64,000 bases of DNA, taken from positions 18,786,001 to 18,850,000 of the forward strand of contig CM034546.1 in assembly GCA_020055645.1 (NCBI GenBank), read 5' to 3'. Of this stretch, positions 1-13,519 are shown one piece after another. The number at the start of each line of letters is the position of its first letter. The first letter of the stretch is position 1. This stretch comes from Tomocerus qinae. Taxonomy: Eukaryota > Arthropoda > Collembola > Entomobryomorpha > Tomoceridae. A program made the translations under genes and the position numbers. Below the pieces are notes generated by a model. The model made no database searches, was not told the DNA's origin, and worked only from the letters and a program-made list of their open reading frames with translations.

Positions 1-3000
1 GATTTTTCTCCCAAAAATTTTCTAGAAAGAGTAGTCTGTATCCTAATATCAGATAGTCCTCATTTGTGACTAAACGAACAAATTTTGAGAAAAAACTCCG
101 AGTAGTTTAATGAAAACGTTTTCCAAAAATATTTGAAGTTGATATAAAAACTTTTATTAGATATAATACACCATTAGAATAGCAGAGTATGCATTTTGTT
201 TTAAAAAAATTAAAAAAGTGTAGCGGTCTGTGTTTAGCTTTCTGATAGTCAATATGTGATTGAAAACGTTAAATTTTTTTAACAAGATAAGTAGAAGGTT
301 AATAAAAGCATTTTCTGACAATAAATCATCCAGATAAAACTAATCTTTTCAGATATATTACATAATCCGACCATCAGATTACGGATTTTTCTCCCAAAAA
401 TTTTCTAGAAAGAGTAGTCTGTATCCTAATATCAGATAGTCCTCATTTGTGACTAAACGAACAAATTTTGAGAAAAAACTCCGAGTAGTTTAATGAAAAC
501 GTTTTCCAAAAATATTTGAAGTTGATATAAAAACTTTTATTAGATATAATACACCATTAGAATAGCAGAGTATGCATTTTGTTTTAAAAAAGTAAAAAAG
601 TGGAGCGGTCTGTGTTTAGCTTTCTGATAGTCAATATGTGATTGAAAACGTTAAATTTTTTTAACAAGATAAGTAGAAGGTTAATAAAAACATTTTCTGA
701 CAATAAGTTTTGCAAATAAGACTAATCTTTTCCGATATATTACATAATCCGACCATCAGATTACGGATTTTTCTCCCAAAAATTTTCTAGAAAGAGTAGT
801 CTGTATCCTAATATCAGATAGTCCTTATTTGTGACTAAACGAACAAATTTTGAGAAAAAACCCTGAGTAGTTTAATGAAAACGTTTTCCAAAAATATTTG
901 AAGTTGATATAAAAACTTTTATTAGATATAATACACCATTAGAATAGCAGAGTATGCATTTTGTTTTAAAAAAGTAAAAAAGTGGAGCGGTCTGTGTTTA
1001 GCTTTCTGATAGTCAATATGTGATTGAAAACGTTAAATTTTTTTAACAAGATAAGTAGAAGGTTAATAAAAACATTTTCTGACAATAAGTTTTGCAAATA
1101 AGACTAATCTTTTCCGATATATTACATAATCCGACCATCAGATTACGGATTTTTCTCCCAAAAATTTTCTAGAAAGAGTAGTCTGTATCCTAATATCAGA
1201 TAGTCCTTATTTGTGACTAAACGAACAAATTTTGAGAAAAAACCCTGAGTAGTTTAATGAAAACGTTTTCCAAAAATATTTGAAGTTGATATAAAAACTT
1301 TTATTAGATATAATACACCATTAGAATAGCAGAGTATGCATTTTGTTTTAAAAAAGTAAAAAAGTGGAGCGGTCTGTGTTTAGCTTTCTGATAGTCAATA
1401 TGTGATTGAAAACGTTAAAATTTTTTAACAAGATAAGTAGAAGGTTAATAAAAGCATTTTCTGACAATAAATTATCAAGATAAAACTAATCTTTTCAGAT
1501 ATATTACATAATCCGACCATCAGATTACGGATTTTTCTCCCAAAAATTTTCTAGAAAGAGTAGTCTGTATCCTAATATCAGATAGTCCTCATTTGTGACT
1601 AAACGAACAAATTTTGAGAAAAAACTCCGAGTAGTTTAATAAAAACGTTTTCCAAAAATATTTGAAGTTGATATAAAAACTTTTATTAGATATAATACAC
1701 TATTAGAATAGCAGAGTATGCATTTTGTTTTAAAAAAATTAAAAAAGTGGAGCGGTCTGTGTTTATCTTTCTGATAGTCAATATGTGATTGAAAATGTTA
1801 AATTTTTTTAACAAGATAAGTATAAGGTTAATAAAAGCATTTTCTGACAATAAATCATCCAGATAAAACTAATCTTTTCAGATATATTACATAATCCGAC
1901 CATCAGATTACGGATTTTTCTCCCAAAAATTTTCTAGAAAGAGTAGTCTGTATCCTAATATCAGATAGTCCTCATTTGTGACTAAACGAACAAATTTTGA
2001 GAAAAAACTCCGAGTAGTTTAATGAAAACGTTTTCCAAAAATATTTGAAGTTGATATAAAAACTTTTATTAGATATAATACACTATTAGAATAGCAGAGT
2101 ATGCATTTTGTTTTAAAAAAATTAAAAAAGTGGAGCGGTCTGTGTTTAGCTTTCTGATAGTCAATATGTGATTGAAAACGTTAAATTTTTTTAACAAGAT
2201 AAGTAGAAGGTTAATAAAAGCATTTTCTGACAATAAATTATCCAGATAAAACTAATCTTTTCAGATATATTACATAATCCGACCATCAGATTACGGATTT
2301 TTCTCCTAAAAATTTTCTAGAAAGAGTAGTCTGTATCCTAATATCAGATAGTCCTTATTTGTGACTAAACGAACAAATTTTGAGAAAAAACCCTGAGTAG
2401 TTTAATGAAAACGTTTTCCAAAAATATTTGAAGTTGATATAAAAACTTTTATTAGATATAATACACCATTAGAATAGCAGAGTATGCATTTTGTTTTAAA
2501 AAAGTAAAAAAGTGGAGCGGTCTGTGTTTAGCTTTCTGATAGTCAATATGTGATTGAAAACGTTAAATTTTTTTAACAAGATAAGTAGAAAGTTAATAAA
2601 AACATTTTCTGACAATAAGTTTTGCAAATAAGACTAATCTTTTCCGATATATTACATAATCCGACCATCAGATTACGGATTTTTCTCCCAAAAATTTTCT
2701 AGAAAGAGTAGTCTGTATCCTAATATCAGATAGTCCTTATTTGTGACTAAACGAACAAATTTTGAGAAAAAACCCTGAGTAGTTTAATGAAAACGTTTTC
2801 CAAAAATATTTGAAGTTGATATAAAAACTTTTATTAGATATAATACACCATTAGAATAGCAGAGTATGCATTTTGTTTTAAAAAAGTAAAAAAGTGGAGC
2901 GGTCTGTGTTTAGCTTTCTGATAGTCAATATGTGATTGAAAACGTTAAAATTTTTTAACAAGATAAGTAGAAGGTTAATAAAAGCATTTTCTGACAATAA

Positions 3001-6000
3001 ATTATCAAGATAAAACTAATCTTTTCAGATATATTACATAATCCGACCATCAGATTACGGATTTTTCTCCCAAAAATTTTCTAGAAAGAGTAGTCTGTAT
3101 CCTAATATCAGATAGTCCTTATTTGTGACTAAACGAACAAATTTTGAGAAAAAACCCTGAGTAGTTTAATGAAAACGTTTTCCAAAAATATTTGAAGTTG
3201 ATATAAAAACTTTTATTAGATATAATACACCATTAGAATAGCAGAGTATGCATTTTGTTTTAAAAAAGTAAAAAAGTGGAGCGGTCTGTGTTTAGCTTTC
3301 TGATAGTCAATATTGGATTGAAAACGTCAAATTTTTTTAACAAGATAAGTAGAAGGTTAATAAAAGCATTTTCTGACAATAAATTATGCAGATAAGACTA
3401 ATCTTTTCAGATATATTACATAATCCGACCATCAGATTACGGATTTTTCTCCCAAAAATTTTCTAGAAAGAGTAGTCTGAATCCTAATATCAGATAGTCC
3501 TCATTTGTGACTAAACGAACAAATTTTGAGAAAAAACTCCGAGTAGTTTAATGAAAACGTTTTCCAAAAATATTTGAAGTTGATATAAAAACTTTTATTA
3601 GATATAATACACTATTAGAATAGCAGAGTATGCATTTTGTTTTAAAAAAATTAAAAAAGTGGAGCGGTCTGTGTTTAGCTTTCTGATAGTCAATATGTGA
3701 TTGAAAACGTTAAATTTTTTTAACAAGATAAGTAGAAGGTTAATAAAAGCATTTTCTGACAATAAATTATCCAGATAAAACTAATCTTTTCAGATATATT
3801 ACATAATCCGACCATCAGATTACGGATTTTTCTCCTAAAAATTTTCTAGAAAGAGTAGTCTGTATCCTAATATCAGATAGTCCTTATTTGTGACTAAACG
3901 AACAAATTTTGAGAAAAAACCCTGAGTAGTTTAATGAAAACGTTTTCCAAAAATATTTGAAGTTGATATAAAAACTTTTATTAGATATAATACACCATTA
4001 GAATAGCAGAGTATGCATTTTGTTTTAAAAAAGTAAAAAAGTGGAGCGGTCTGTGTTTAGCTTTCTGATAGTCAATATGTGATTGAAAACGTTAAATTTT
4101 TTTAACAAGATAAGTAGAAGGTTAATAAAAACATTTTCTGACAATAAGTTTTGCAAATAAGACTAATCTTTTCCGATATATTACATAATCCGACCATCAG
4201 ATTACGGATTTTTCTCCCAAAAAATTTTCTAGAAAGAGTAGTCTGTATCCTAATATCAGATAGTCCTTATTTGTGACTAAACGAACAAATTTTGAGAAAA
4301 AACCCTGAGTAGTTTAATGAAAACGTTTTCCAAAAATATTTGAAGTTGATATAAAAACTTTTATTAGATATAATACACCATTAGAATAGCAGAGTATGCA
4401 TTTTGTTTTAAAAAAGTAAAAAAGTGGAGCGGTCTGTGTTTAGCTTTCTGATAGTCAATATGTGATTGAAAACGTTAAAATTTTTTAACAAGATAAGTAG
4501 AAGGTTAATAAAAGCATTTTCTGACAATAAATTATCAAGATAAAACTAATCTTTTCAGATATATTACATAATCCGACCATCAGATTACGGATTTTTCTCC
4601 CAAAAATTTTCTAGAAAGAGTAGTCTGTATCCTAATATCAGATAGTCCTTATTTGTGACTAAACGAACAAATTTTGAGAAAAAACCCTGAGTAGTTTAAT
4701 GAAAACGTTTTCCAAAAATATTTGAAGTTGATATAAAAACTTTTATTAGATATAATACACCATTAGAATAGCAGAGTATGCATTTTGTTTTAAAAAAGTA
4801 AAAAAGTGGAGCGGTCTGTGTTTAGCTTTCTGATAGTCAATATTGGATTGAAAACGTCAAATTTTTTTAACAAGATAAGTAGAAGGTTAATAAAAGCATT
4901 TTCTGACAATAAATTATGCAGATAAGACTAATCTTTTCAGATATATTACATAATCCGACCATCAGATTACGGATTTTTCTCCCAAAAATTTTCTAGAAAG
5001 AGTAGTCTGTATCCTAATATCAGATAGTCCTCATTTGTGACTAAACGAACAAATTTTGAGAAAAAACTCCGAGTAGTTTAATGAAAACGTTTTCCAAAAA
5101 TATTTGAAGTTGATATAAAAACTTTTATTATATATAATACACTATTAGAATAGCAGAGTATGCATTTTGTTTTAAAAAAATTAAAAAAGTGGAGCGGTCT
5201 GTGTTTAGCTTTCTGATAGTCAATATGTGATTGAAAACGTTAAATTTTTTTAACAAGATAAGTAGAAGGTTAATAAAAGCATTTTCTGACAATAAATTAT
5301 CCAGATAAAACTAATCTTTTCAGATATATTACATAATCCGACCATCAGATTACGGATTTTTCTCCCAAAAATTTTCTAGAAAGAGTAGTCTGTATCCTAA
5401 TATCAGATAGTCCTCATTTGTGACTAAACGAACAAATTTTGAGAAAAACCTCCGAGTAGTTTAATGAAAACGTTTTCCAAAAGTATTTGAAGTTGATATA
5501 AAAACTTTTATTAGATATAATACACCATTAGAATAGCAGAGTATGCATTTTGTTTTAAAAAAGTAAAAAAGTGGAGCGGTCTGTGTTTAGCTTTCTGATA
5601 GTCAATATGTGATTGAAAACGTTAAAAATTTTTAACAAGATAAGTAGAAGGTTAATAAAATCATTTTCTGACAATAAATTATCAAGATAAAACTAATCTT
5701 TTCAGATATATTACATAATCCGACCATCAGATTACGGATTTTTCTCCCAAAAATTTTCTAGAAAGAGTAGTCTGTATCCTAATATCAGATAGTCCTCATT
5801 TGTGACTAAACGAACAAATTTTGAGAAAAAACTCCGAGTAGTTTAATGAAAACGTTTTCCAAAAATATTTGAAGTTGATATAAAAACTTTTATTAGATAT
5901 AATACACTATTAGAATAGCAGAGTATGCATTTTGTTTTAAAAAAATTAAAAAAGTGGAGCGGTCTGTGTTTAGCTTTCTGATAGTCAATATGTGATTGAA

Positions 6001-9000
6001 AACGTTAAATTTTTTTAACAAGATAAGTAGAAGGTTAATAAAAGCATTTTCTGACAATAAATTATCCAGATAAAACTAATCTTTTCAGATATATTACATA
6101 ATCCGACCATCAGATTACGGATTTTTCTCCTAAAAATTTTCTAGAAAGAGTAGTCTGTATCCTAATATCAGATAGTCCTCATTTGTGACTAAACGAACAA
6201 ATTTTGAGAAAAAACTCCGAGTAGTTTAATGAAAACGTTTTCCAAAAATATTTGAAGTTGATATAAAAACTTTTATTAGATATAATACACCATTAGAATA
6301 GCAGAGTATGCATTTTGTTTTAAAAAAATTAAAAAAGTGGAGCGGTCTGTGTTTAGCTTTCTGAAAGTCAATATGTGATTGAAAACGTTAAATTTTTTTA
6401 ACAAGATTAGTAGAAGGTTAATAAACGCTCTTTCCGACAATAAGTTATGCAGATAAGACTAATCTTTTCAGATATATTACATAATCCGACCAACAGATTA
6501 CGGATTTTTCTCCCAAAAATTTTCTAGAAAGAGTAGTCTGTATCCTAATATCAGATAGTCCTCATTTGTGACTAAACGAACTTTGAGAAAAAACTCCGAG
6601 TAGTTTAATGAAAACGTTTTCCAAAAATATTTGAAGTTGATATAAAAACTTTTATTAGATATAATACACCATTAGAATAGCAGAGTATGCATTTTGTTTT
6701 AAAAAAATTAAAAAAGTGGAGCGGTCTGTGTTTAGCTTTCTGATAGTCAATATTGGATTGAAAACGTTAAATTTTTTTAACAAGATAAGTAGAAGGTTAA
6801 TAAAAGCATTTTCTGACAATAAATTATCAAGATAAAACTAATCTTTTCAGATATATTACATAATCCGACCATCAGATTACGGATTTTTCTCCCAAAAATT
6901 TTCTAGAAAGAGTAGTCTGTATCCTAATATCAGATAGTCCTCATTTGTGACTAAACGAACAAATTTTGAGAAAAAACTCCGAGTAGTTTAATGAAAACGT
7001 TTTCCAAAAATATTTGAAGTTGATATAAAAACTTTTATTAGATATAATACACCATTAGAATAGCAGAGTATGCATTTTGTTTTAAAAAAATTTAAAAAGT
7101 GGAGCGGTCTGTGTTTAGCTTTCTGATAGTCAATATTGGATTGAAAACGTCAAATTTTTTTAACAAGATAAGTAGAAGGTTAATAAAAGCATTTTCTGAC
7201 AATAAATTATGCAGATAAGACTAATCTTTTCAGATATATTACATAATCCGACCATCAGATTACGGATTTTTCTCCCAAAAATTTTCTAGAAAGAGTAGTC
7301 TGTATCCTAATATCAGATAGTCCTCATTTGTGACTAAACGAACAAATTTTGAGAAAAAACTCCGAGTAGTTTAATGAAAACGTTTTCCAAAAATATTTGA
7401 AGTTGATATAAAAACTTTTATTAGATATAATTTACCATTAGAATAGCAGAGTATGCATTTTGTTTTAAAAAAATTAAAAAAGTGGAGCGGTCTGTGTTTA
7501 GCTTTCTGATAGTCAATATTGGATTGAAAACGTTAAATTTTTTTAACAAGATAAGTAGAAGGTTAATAAAAGCATTTTCTGACAATAAATTATGCAGATA
7601 AGACTAATCTTTTCAGATATATTACATAATCCGACCAACAGATTACGGATTTTTCTCCCAAAAATTTTCTAGAAAGAGTAGTCTGTATCCTAATATCAGA
7701 TAGTCCTTATTTGTGACTAAACGAACAAATTTTGAGAAAAAACTCCGAGTAGTTTAATGAAAACGTTTTCCAAAAATATTTGAAGTTGATATAAAAACTT
7801 TTATTAGATATAATACACCATTAGAATAGCAGAGTATGCATTTTGTTTTAAAAAAATTAAAAAAGTGGAGCGGTCTGTGTTTAGCTTTCTAAAAGTCAAT
7901 ATTGGATTGAAAACGTTAAATTTTTTTAACAAGATTAGTAGAAGGTTAATAAACGCTCTTTCTGACAATAAGTTATGCAGATAAGACTAATCTTTTCAGA
8001 TATATTACATAATCCGACCATCAGATTACGGATTTTTCTCCCAAAAATTTTCTAGAAAGAGTAGTCTGTATCCTAATATCAGATAGTCCTCAATTGTGAC
8101 TAAACGAACAAATTTTGAGAAAAAACTCCTAGTAGTTTAATGAAAACGTTTTCCAAAAATATTTGAAGTTGATATAAAAACTTTTATTAGATATAATACA
8201 CCATTAGAATAGCAGAGTATGCATTTTGTTTTAAAAAAATTAAAAAAGTGGAGCGGTCTGTGTTTAGCTTTCTAAAAGTCAATATTGGATTGAAAACGTT
8301 AAATTTTTTTAACAAGATTAGTAGAAGGTTAATAAACGCTCTTTCTGACAATAAGTTATGCAGATGAGACTAATCTTTTCAGATATATTACATAATCCGA
8401 CCATCAGATTACGGATTTTTCTCCCAAAAATTTTCTAGAAAGAGTAGTCTGTATCCTAATATCAGATAGTCCTCATTTGTGACTAAACGAACAAATTTTG
8501 AGAAAAAACTCCGAGTAGTTTAATGAAAACGTTTTCCAAAAATATTTGAAGTTGATATAAAAACTTTTATTAGATATAATACACCATTAGAATAGCAGAG
8601 TATGCATTTTGTTTTAAAAAAATTAAAAAAGTGTAGCGGTCTGTGTTTAGCTTTCTGATAGTCAATATGTGATTGAAAACGTTAAATTTTTTTAACAAGA
8701 TAAGTAGAAGGTTAATAAAAGCATTTTCTGACAATAAATTATGCAGATAAGACTAATCTTTTCAGATATATTACATAATCCGACCATCAGATTACGGATA
8801 TTTCTCCCAAAAATTTTCTAGAAAGAGTAGTCTGTATCCTAATATCAGATAGTCCTCAATTGTGACTAAACGAACAAATTTTGAGAAAAAACTCCTAGTA
8901 GTTTAGTGAAAACGTTTTCCAAAAATATTTGAAGTTGATATAAAAACTTTTATTAGATATAATACACGATTAGAATAGCAAAGTATGCATTTTGTTTTAA

Positions 9001-9257
9001 AAAAATTAAAAAAGTGGAACGGTCTGTGTTTAGCATTCTGATAGTCAATATGTGATTGAAAACGTTAAATTTTAAAAAAAAGATAAGTAGAAGGGTAATA
9101 AACGCTCTTTCTGAAAATAAGTTATGCAGATAAGACTAATCTTTTCAGATATATTACAAAATCCGACCATCAGATTACAAATTTTTCTCGCCAAAGTTTT
9201 CTAGAAAGAGTAGTCTGTATCCTAATATCAGATAGTCCTTACTTGTGACTAAACGAA
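1..9257. repeat. Satellite array A, ~382-bp unit, 24 full copies plus a fragment
   Basis: Head-to-tail copies start at 1, 384, 766, 1148, 1530, 1913, 2296, 2678, 3060, 3442, 3825, 4207, 4590, 4972, 5355, 5737, 6120, 6503, 6882, 7265, 7648, 8031, 8414, 8797, with a decayed fragment from about 9180. Units differ at only a few positions. Variable sites are ctccgag/ccctgag, caccatt/cactatt, and the tail before the 'taatctttt' block. Each unit holds the palindromes GAAAACGTTTTC and TTTCTAGAAA and an AATCCG/CGGATT inverted pair at the unit boundary. The two halves of the unit align with each other (see findings). No open reading frame runs through it. The last units (8797 onward) are the most diverged, as expected at an array edge. 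The left edge lies outside the window. A centromeric or pericentromeric role is possible but not shown. Confidence 0.97.
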
Positions 9258-9260
9258 CTT

Positions 9261-11874
9261 ATTAAAAGGTTGCTAATGTGCAATCAATTTACAATAGTTA
9301 ATAAAGGGATAACAGCAATTTACTAAGAGCATCGACGATATGGTTAAACCCTATTTTCAATGTGAGCTTCCCATTAAATAAATTATAGTTTTCGTATTCT
9401 AAGCAGTCTAATAGATAGCCAATGTACAACATTTGTAGAGACATGCGACGAATTTACTAAGAGCGTAATTCACAGGTTCAAATACCATTTTCAATTTGAA
9501 CGTCATGTACAAATTTTGTCATTTTATTATTAAAAGGTTGCTAATGTGGAACCAATTTACAATAGTTAATAAAGGGATCACAGGAATTTACCAAGAGCAT
9601 CGACGACATGGTTAAAAACTATTTTCAATGTAAGCTTCCCATTAAATAAATTATAGTTTTGGTAATCCAAACAGTCTAATAGTGACCAATGTACAACATT
9701 TGTAGAGACATTCGACGAATTTATTAAGAGCGTAATTCACAAGTTCAAATACCATTTTCAATTTGAAGGTCATGTACTAATTTTGTCATTTTATTATTAA
9801 AAGGTTGCTAATGTGGAACCAATTTACAATAGTTATTAAAGGGATCAGAGGAATTTACCAAGAGCATCGACGACATGGTTAAAAACTATTTTCAATGTAA
9901 GCTTCCCATTAAATAAATTATAGTTTTGGTAATCCAAACAGTCTAATAGGTGACCAATGTACAACATTTGTAGAGACATGTGACGAATAAACTAAGAGCG
10001 TAATTCACAAGTTAAAATACCATTTTCAATTGGACCGTCATGTACTAATTTTGTCATTTTATTATTAAAAGGTTGCTAATGTGGAACCAATTTACAATAG
10101 TTAATAAAGTGATAACAGGAATTTACTAAGAGCATCGACGATATGGTTAAACACTGTTTTCAATGTGAGCTTCCCATTAAATAAATTCGTAAAGTAAATA
10201 AAGTTTTCGTATTCTATGTAGTCTAATAGGTGACCAATGTACAACATTTGTAGAGACATTCGACGAATTTATTAAGAGCGTAATTCACAAGTTCAAATAC
10301 CATTTTCAATTTGAAGGTCATGTACTAATTTTGTCATTTTATTATTAAAAGGTTGCTAATGTGGAACCAATTTACAATAGTTATTAAAGGGATCAGAGGA
10401 ATTTACCAAGAGCATCGACGACATGGTTAAAAACTATTTTCAATGTAAGCTTCCCATTAAATAAATTATAGTTTTGGTAATCCAAACAGTCTAATAGGTG
10501 ACCAATGTACAACATTTGTAGAGACATTCGACGAATTTATTAAGAGCGTAATTCACAAGTTCAAATACCATTTTCAATTTGAAGGTCATGTACTAATTTT
10601 GTCATTTTATTATTAAAAGGTTGGTAATGTGGAACCAATTTACAATAGTTAATAAAGGCATCACAGGAATTTACTAAGAGCATCGACAAAATGGTTAAAA
10701 ACTATTTTCAATGTAAGCTTCTCATAAAATAAATTATAGATTTGGTAATCCTAACAGTCTAATAGATGACCAAAGAACAACATTTGTAGAGACATTCGAC
10801 GAATTTATTAAGAGCGTAATTCACAAGTTCAAATACCATTTTCAATTTGAAGGTCATGTACTAATTTTGTCATTTTATTATTAAAAGGTTGCTAATGTGG
10901 AACCAATTTACAATAGTTAATAAAGGGATCACAGGAATTTACCAAGAGCATCGACGACATGGTTAAAAACTATTTTCAATGTAAGCTTCCCATTAAATAA
11001 ATTATAGTTTTGGTAATCCAAACAGTCCAATAGATGACCAATGTACAACATTTGTAGAGACATGTGACGAATTAACTAAGAGCGTAATTCACAAGTTAAA
11101 ATACCATTTTCAATTGGACCGTCATGTACTAATTTTGTCATTTTATTATTAAAAGGTTGCTAATGTGGAACCAATTTACAATAGTTAATAAAGTGATAAC
11201 AGGAATTTACTAAGAGCATCGACGATATGGTTAAACACTGTTTTCAATGTGAGCTTCCCATTAAATAAATTCGTAAAGTAAATAAAGTTTTCGTATTCTA
11301 TGTAGTCTAATAGGTAACCAATGTACAACATTTGTAGAGACATGCGACGAATTTACTAAGAGCGTAATTCACAAGTTCAAATACCATTTTCAATTGGACC
11401 GTCATGTACTAATTTTGTCATTTTATTATTAAAAGGTTGCTAATGTGGAACCAATTTACAATAGTTAATAAAGTGATAACAGGAATTTACTAAGAGCATC
11501 GACGATATGGTTAAACACTGTTTTCAATGTGAGCTTCCCATTAAATAAATTCGTAAATTAAATAAAGTTTTCGTATTTTATGTAGTCTAATAGGTAACCA
11601 ATGTACAACATTTGTAGAGACATGCGACGAATTTACTAAGAGCGTAATTCAAGAGTTCAAATACCATTTTCAATTTGAACGTCATGTACTAATTTTGTCA
11701 TTTTATTATTAAAAGGTTTCTAATGTGGAACCAATTTACAATAGTTAATAAAGGGATATCAGGAATTTACTAAGAGCATCGACGATATGGTTAAACACTA
11801 TTTTCAATGTGAACTTCCCATTAAATAAATTATATTTTTCGTATTCTAAGCAGTCTAATAGGTAACCATTGTAC
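9261..11874. repeat. Satellite array B, ~268/280-bp unit, 9 full copies plus a fragment
   Basis: Copies beginning 'attaaaaggttgcta' start at 9261, 9529, 9796, 10064, 10344, 10612, 10880, 11148, 11428 and 11708 (partial). Most are 267-268 bp. Those at 10064, 11148 and 11428 are 280 bp because of an extra stretch near 'aaattcgtaaa'. The halves of each unit are related: 'tttactaagagc' occurs twice, about 132 bp apart, each time followed by a 'cattttcaat'-like block. The array ends around 11874 in unrelated sequence. It shares no obvious similarity with array A, which it joins almost directly. Confidence 0.95.
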
Positions 11875-13393
11875 TGTCTGGCTTTAAAAAAAACCAAATG
11901 ATGACCTGTCTTAACCCCGTTTATCACCGCCTATAAAAATATTTTTTCATCAATATATATATTATTTTGGTGTCATAAATATTGTTGTGGTTACAATCAA
12001 ATGCGACGCTAAAGGCTGTATGTCTCCTTTACTTTGGTGTGAAGTATAGTACTCAAAAAATATTTTTCAACAATGGGGTTACTAAAGGTCATTCGGATTT
12101 TTATCAAGCCAGACAGTAATATATTTATTGTGTGGAAAACAATTGTATTCGAATTGGCATTGAAAATGCCAATGGATAGTATTAATTTAGCTGTTGGACA
12201 ATGTATTAATTGCTACTACGGTTTGTCTAGAGAAAGCCATTGGTTAGCTGCTTTTATCTTTGTTCCAGAAAGAAAAGTAAAAATATATTGTTATTTGTGG
12301 AAAATAGTTGTATTCAAATTGGCATTAATCATAAATTTTGGGTATTGTTAGGAAATAGTCGTACTGTTTTAAATGTGTTTGTGCACCATTGATAGTTCCT
12401 TATACCTCAGTATAGGGATATACACAAAGTAGTTCAATTTGACGGAAGATCGGGTAAATTAAGCCATGAAAATACCGATGGATTGTATTAACTTATGTGT
12501 CGGAGAAAATATTAGTTCCTACGGCAGTTTGTCTAGAGAATGCAATTGGTAATGCTGCTTTATGTTTGTTCCAGAAAGGAAAGTACAAAATATATTTTTA
12601 TGGGGGGCGGGATATTTACTCAAATTGGCATTAATCATAAATTGTGGGCATTGTTAGGAAATAATCGTATTATTTTATGTTTTCTAATTATATGGCTTCT
12701 AATTCCTTAATGTAGATACCTATAGTAGTGCAGCTTTTATCTATCTACCATTTCTATTTGTCCAGTTTTGTTGATAATTAGTTGAATTATTTTTGATGTC
12801 CAGGGGTAGGGAAATACAAGAAAATTTTACATCGATTTAGTTTCGAAACTGTGCTACAAAATTCAAATTGGCAAATAGGCTACCTTTTAGTTAACCTTTG
12901 AGAACTTTCATATTATTCCAATTTCCCATTGCTCTTCTTTATTTAAATTACTCATTTGTCAACAGTAATTGTATACCTCATGAAACTTGTTGCTTTGAAA
13001 TTATTTTTGAGTTTGCTATTGGTTGTATATTTAGGTTTAGCGTTCCCTGCTATTTGCATCTGTGCTGGCTGTATTTGGATTAGAAAAAACATTTTCCCAT
13101 ATTCCATATTACTCTTTTCTGGAAATAATGAATTATAGCAAGGAATTGAGTCAATATTTCTATTTATATAAAATGAGTCAGTATTTGCTATTGCTTTATT
13201 CAATTTAACTAATTTTAATTTCATCAACGGGAACGCATCAAAAATATCTATGAAAAGAAACTTATTTGTTGTATACTGAAACTTCTTAGCGTATTTTGGA
13301 AAAAATACTATTTTTTGGAAGGGTGCGGGTTGTACTCCCTTCTCTTGATATATGTATATATGCGCTGAACATAATTGAGACCCCGTGTACAAT
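11875..13393. other. Gene-free stretch beside the satellites
   Basis: AT-rich sequence with no convincing exon. Short reading frames here have no splice context and no recognisable domain. The only structure I see is the diverged direct duplication listed separately at 12160-12672. Confidence 0.6.
12160..12672 (+). repeat. Diverged direct duplication, ~306-bp period
   Basis: The block at about 12160-12366 recurs at about 12466-12672. Shared landmarks include 'gtttgtctagagaa' at 12221 and 12527, 'tttgttccagaaag', 'caaattggcattaatcata' and 'attgttaggaaata'. The copies differ by substitutions and small indels, so the duplication is old. The first copy has a 92-codon reading frame beginning at 12073 and the second is interrupted, so I do not call a gene. 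Confidence 0.75.
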
Positions 13394-13517
13394 AACCTGG
13401 TATATCAAGTTGACCTCAAGTAACAACTAAAATTTTAAAATATCTCCCATATAAAACGCGTTGGTTACTAATAACTACCACTTTAGTTTCAAAATTTTAG
13501 TATGGAGATACCAGGTT
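13394..13517. mobile_element. Small inverted-repeat element (124 bp)
   Basis: AACCTGGTAT at 13394-13403 is matched by its exact reverse complement ATACCAGGTT at 13508-13517. A second weaker inverted pair (around 'aaaattttaaaa' and 'tcaaaatttta') lies inside. This looks like a tiny MITE or the relic of one. No clear target-site duplication was found. It ends 2 bp before the fold-back element. Confidence 0.5.
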
Positions 13518-13519
13518 CT

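Noticed and set aside
1-11874. CRISPR-like or regulatory repeat array
   Set aside because: The units are long, contiguous and lack unique spacers; this is eukaryotic satellite DNA.
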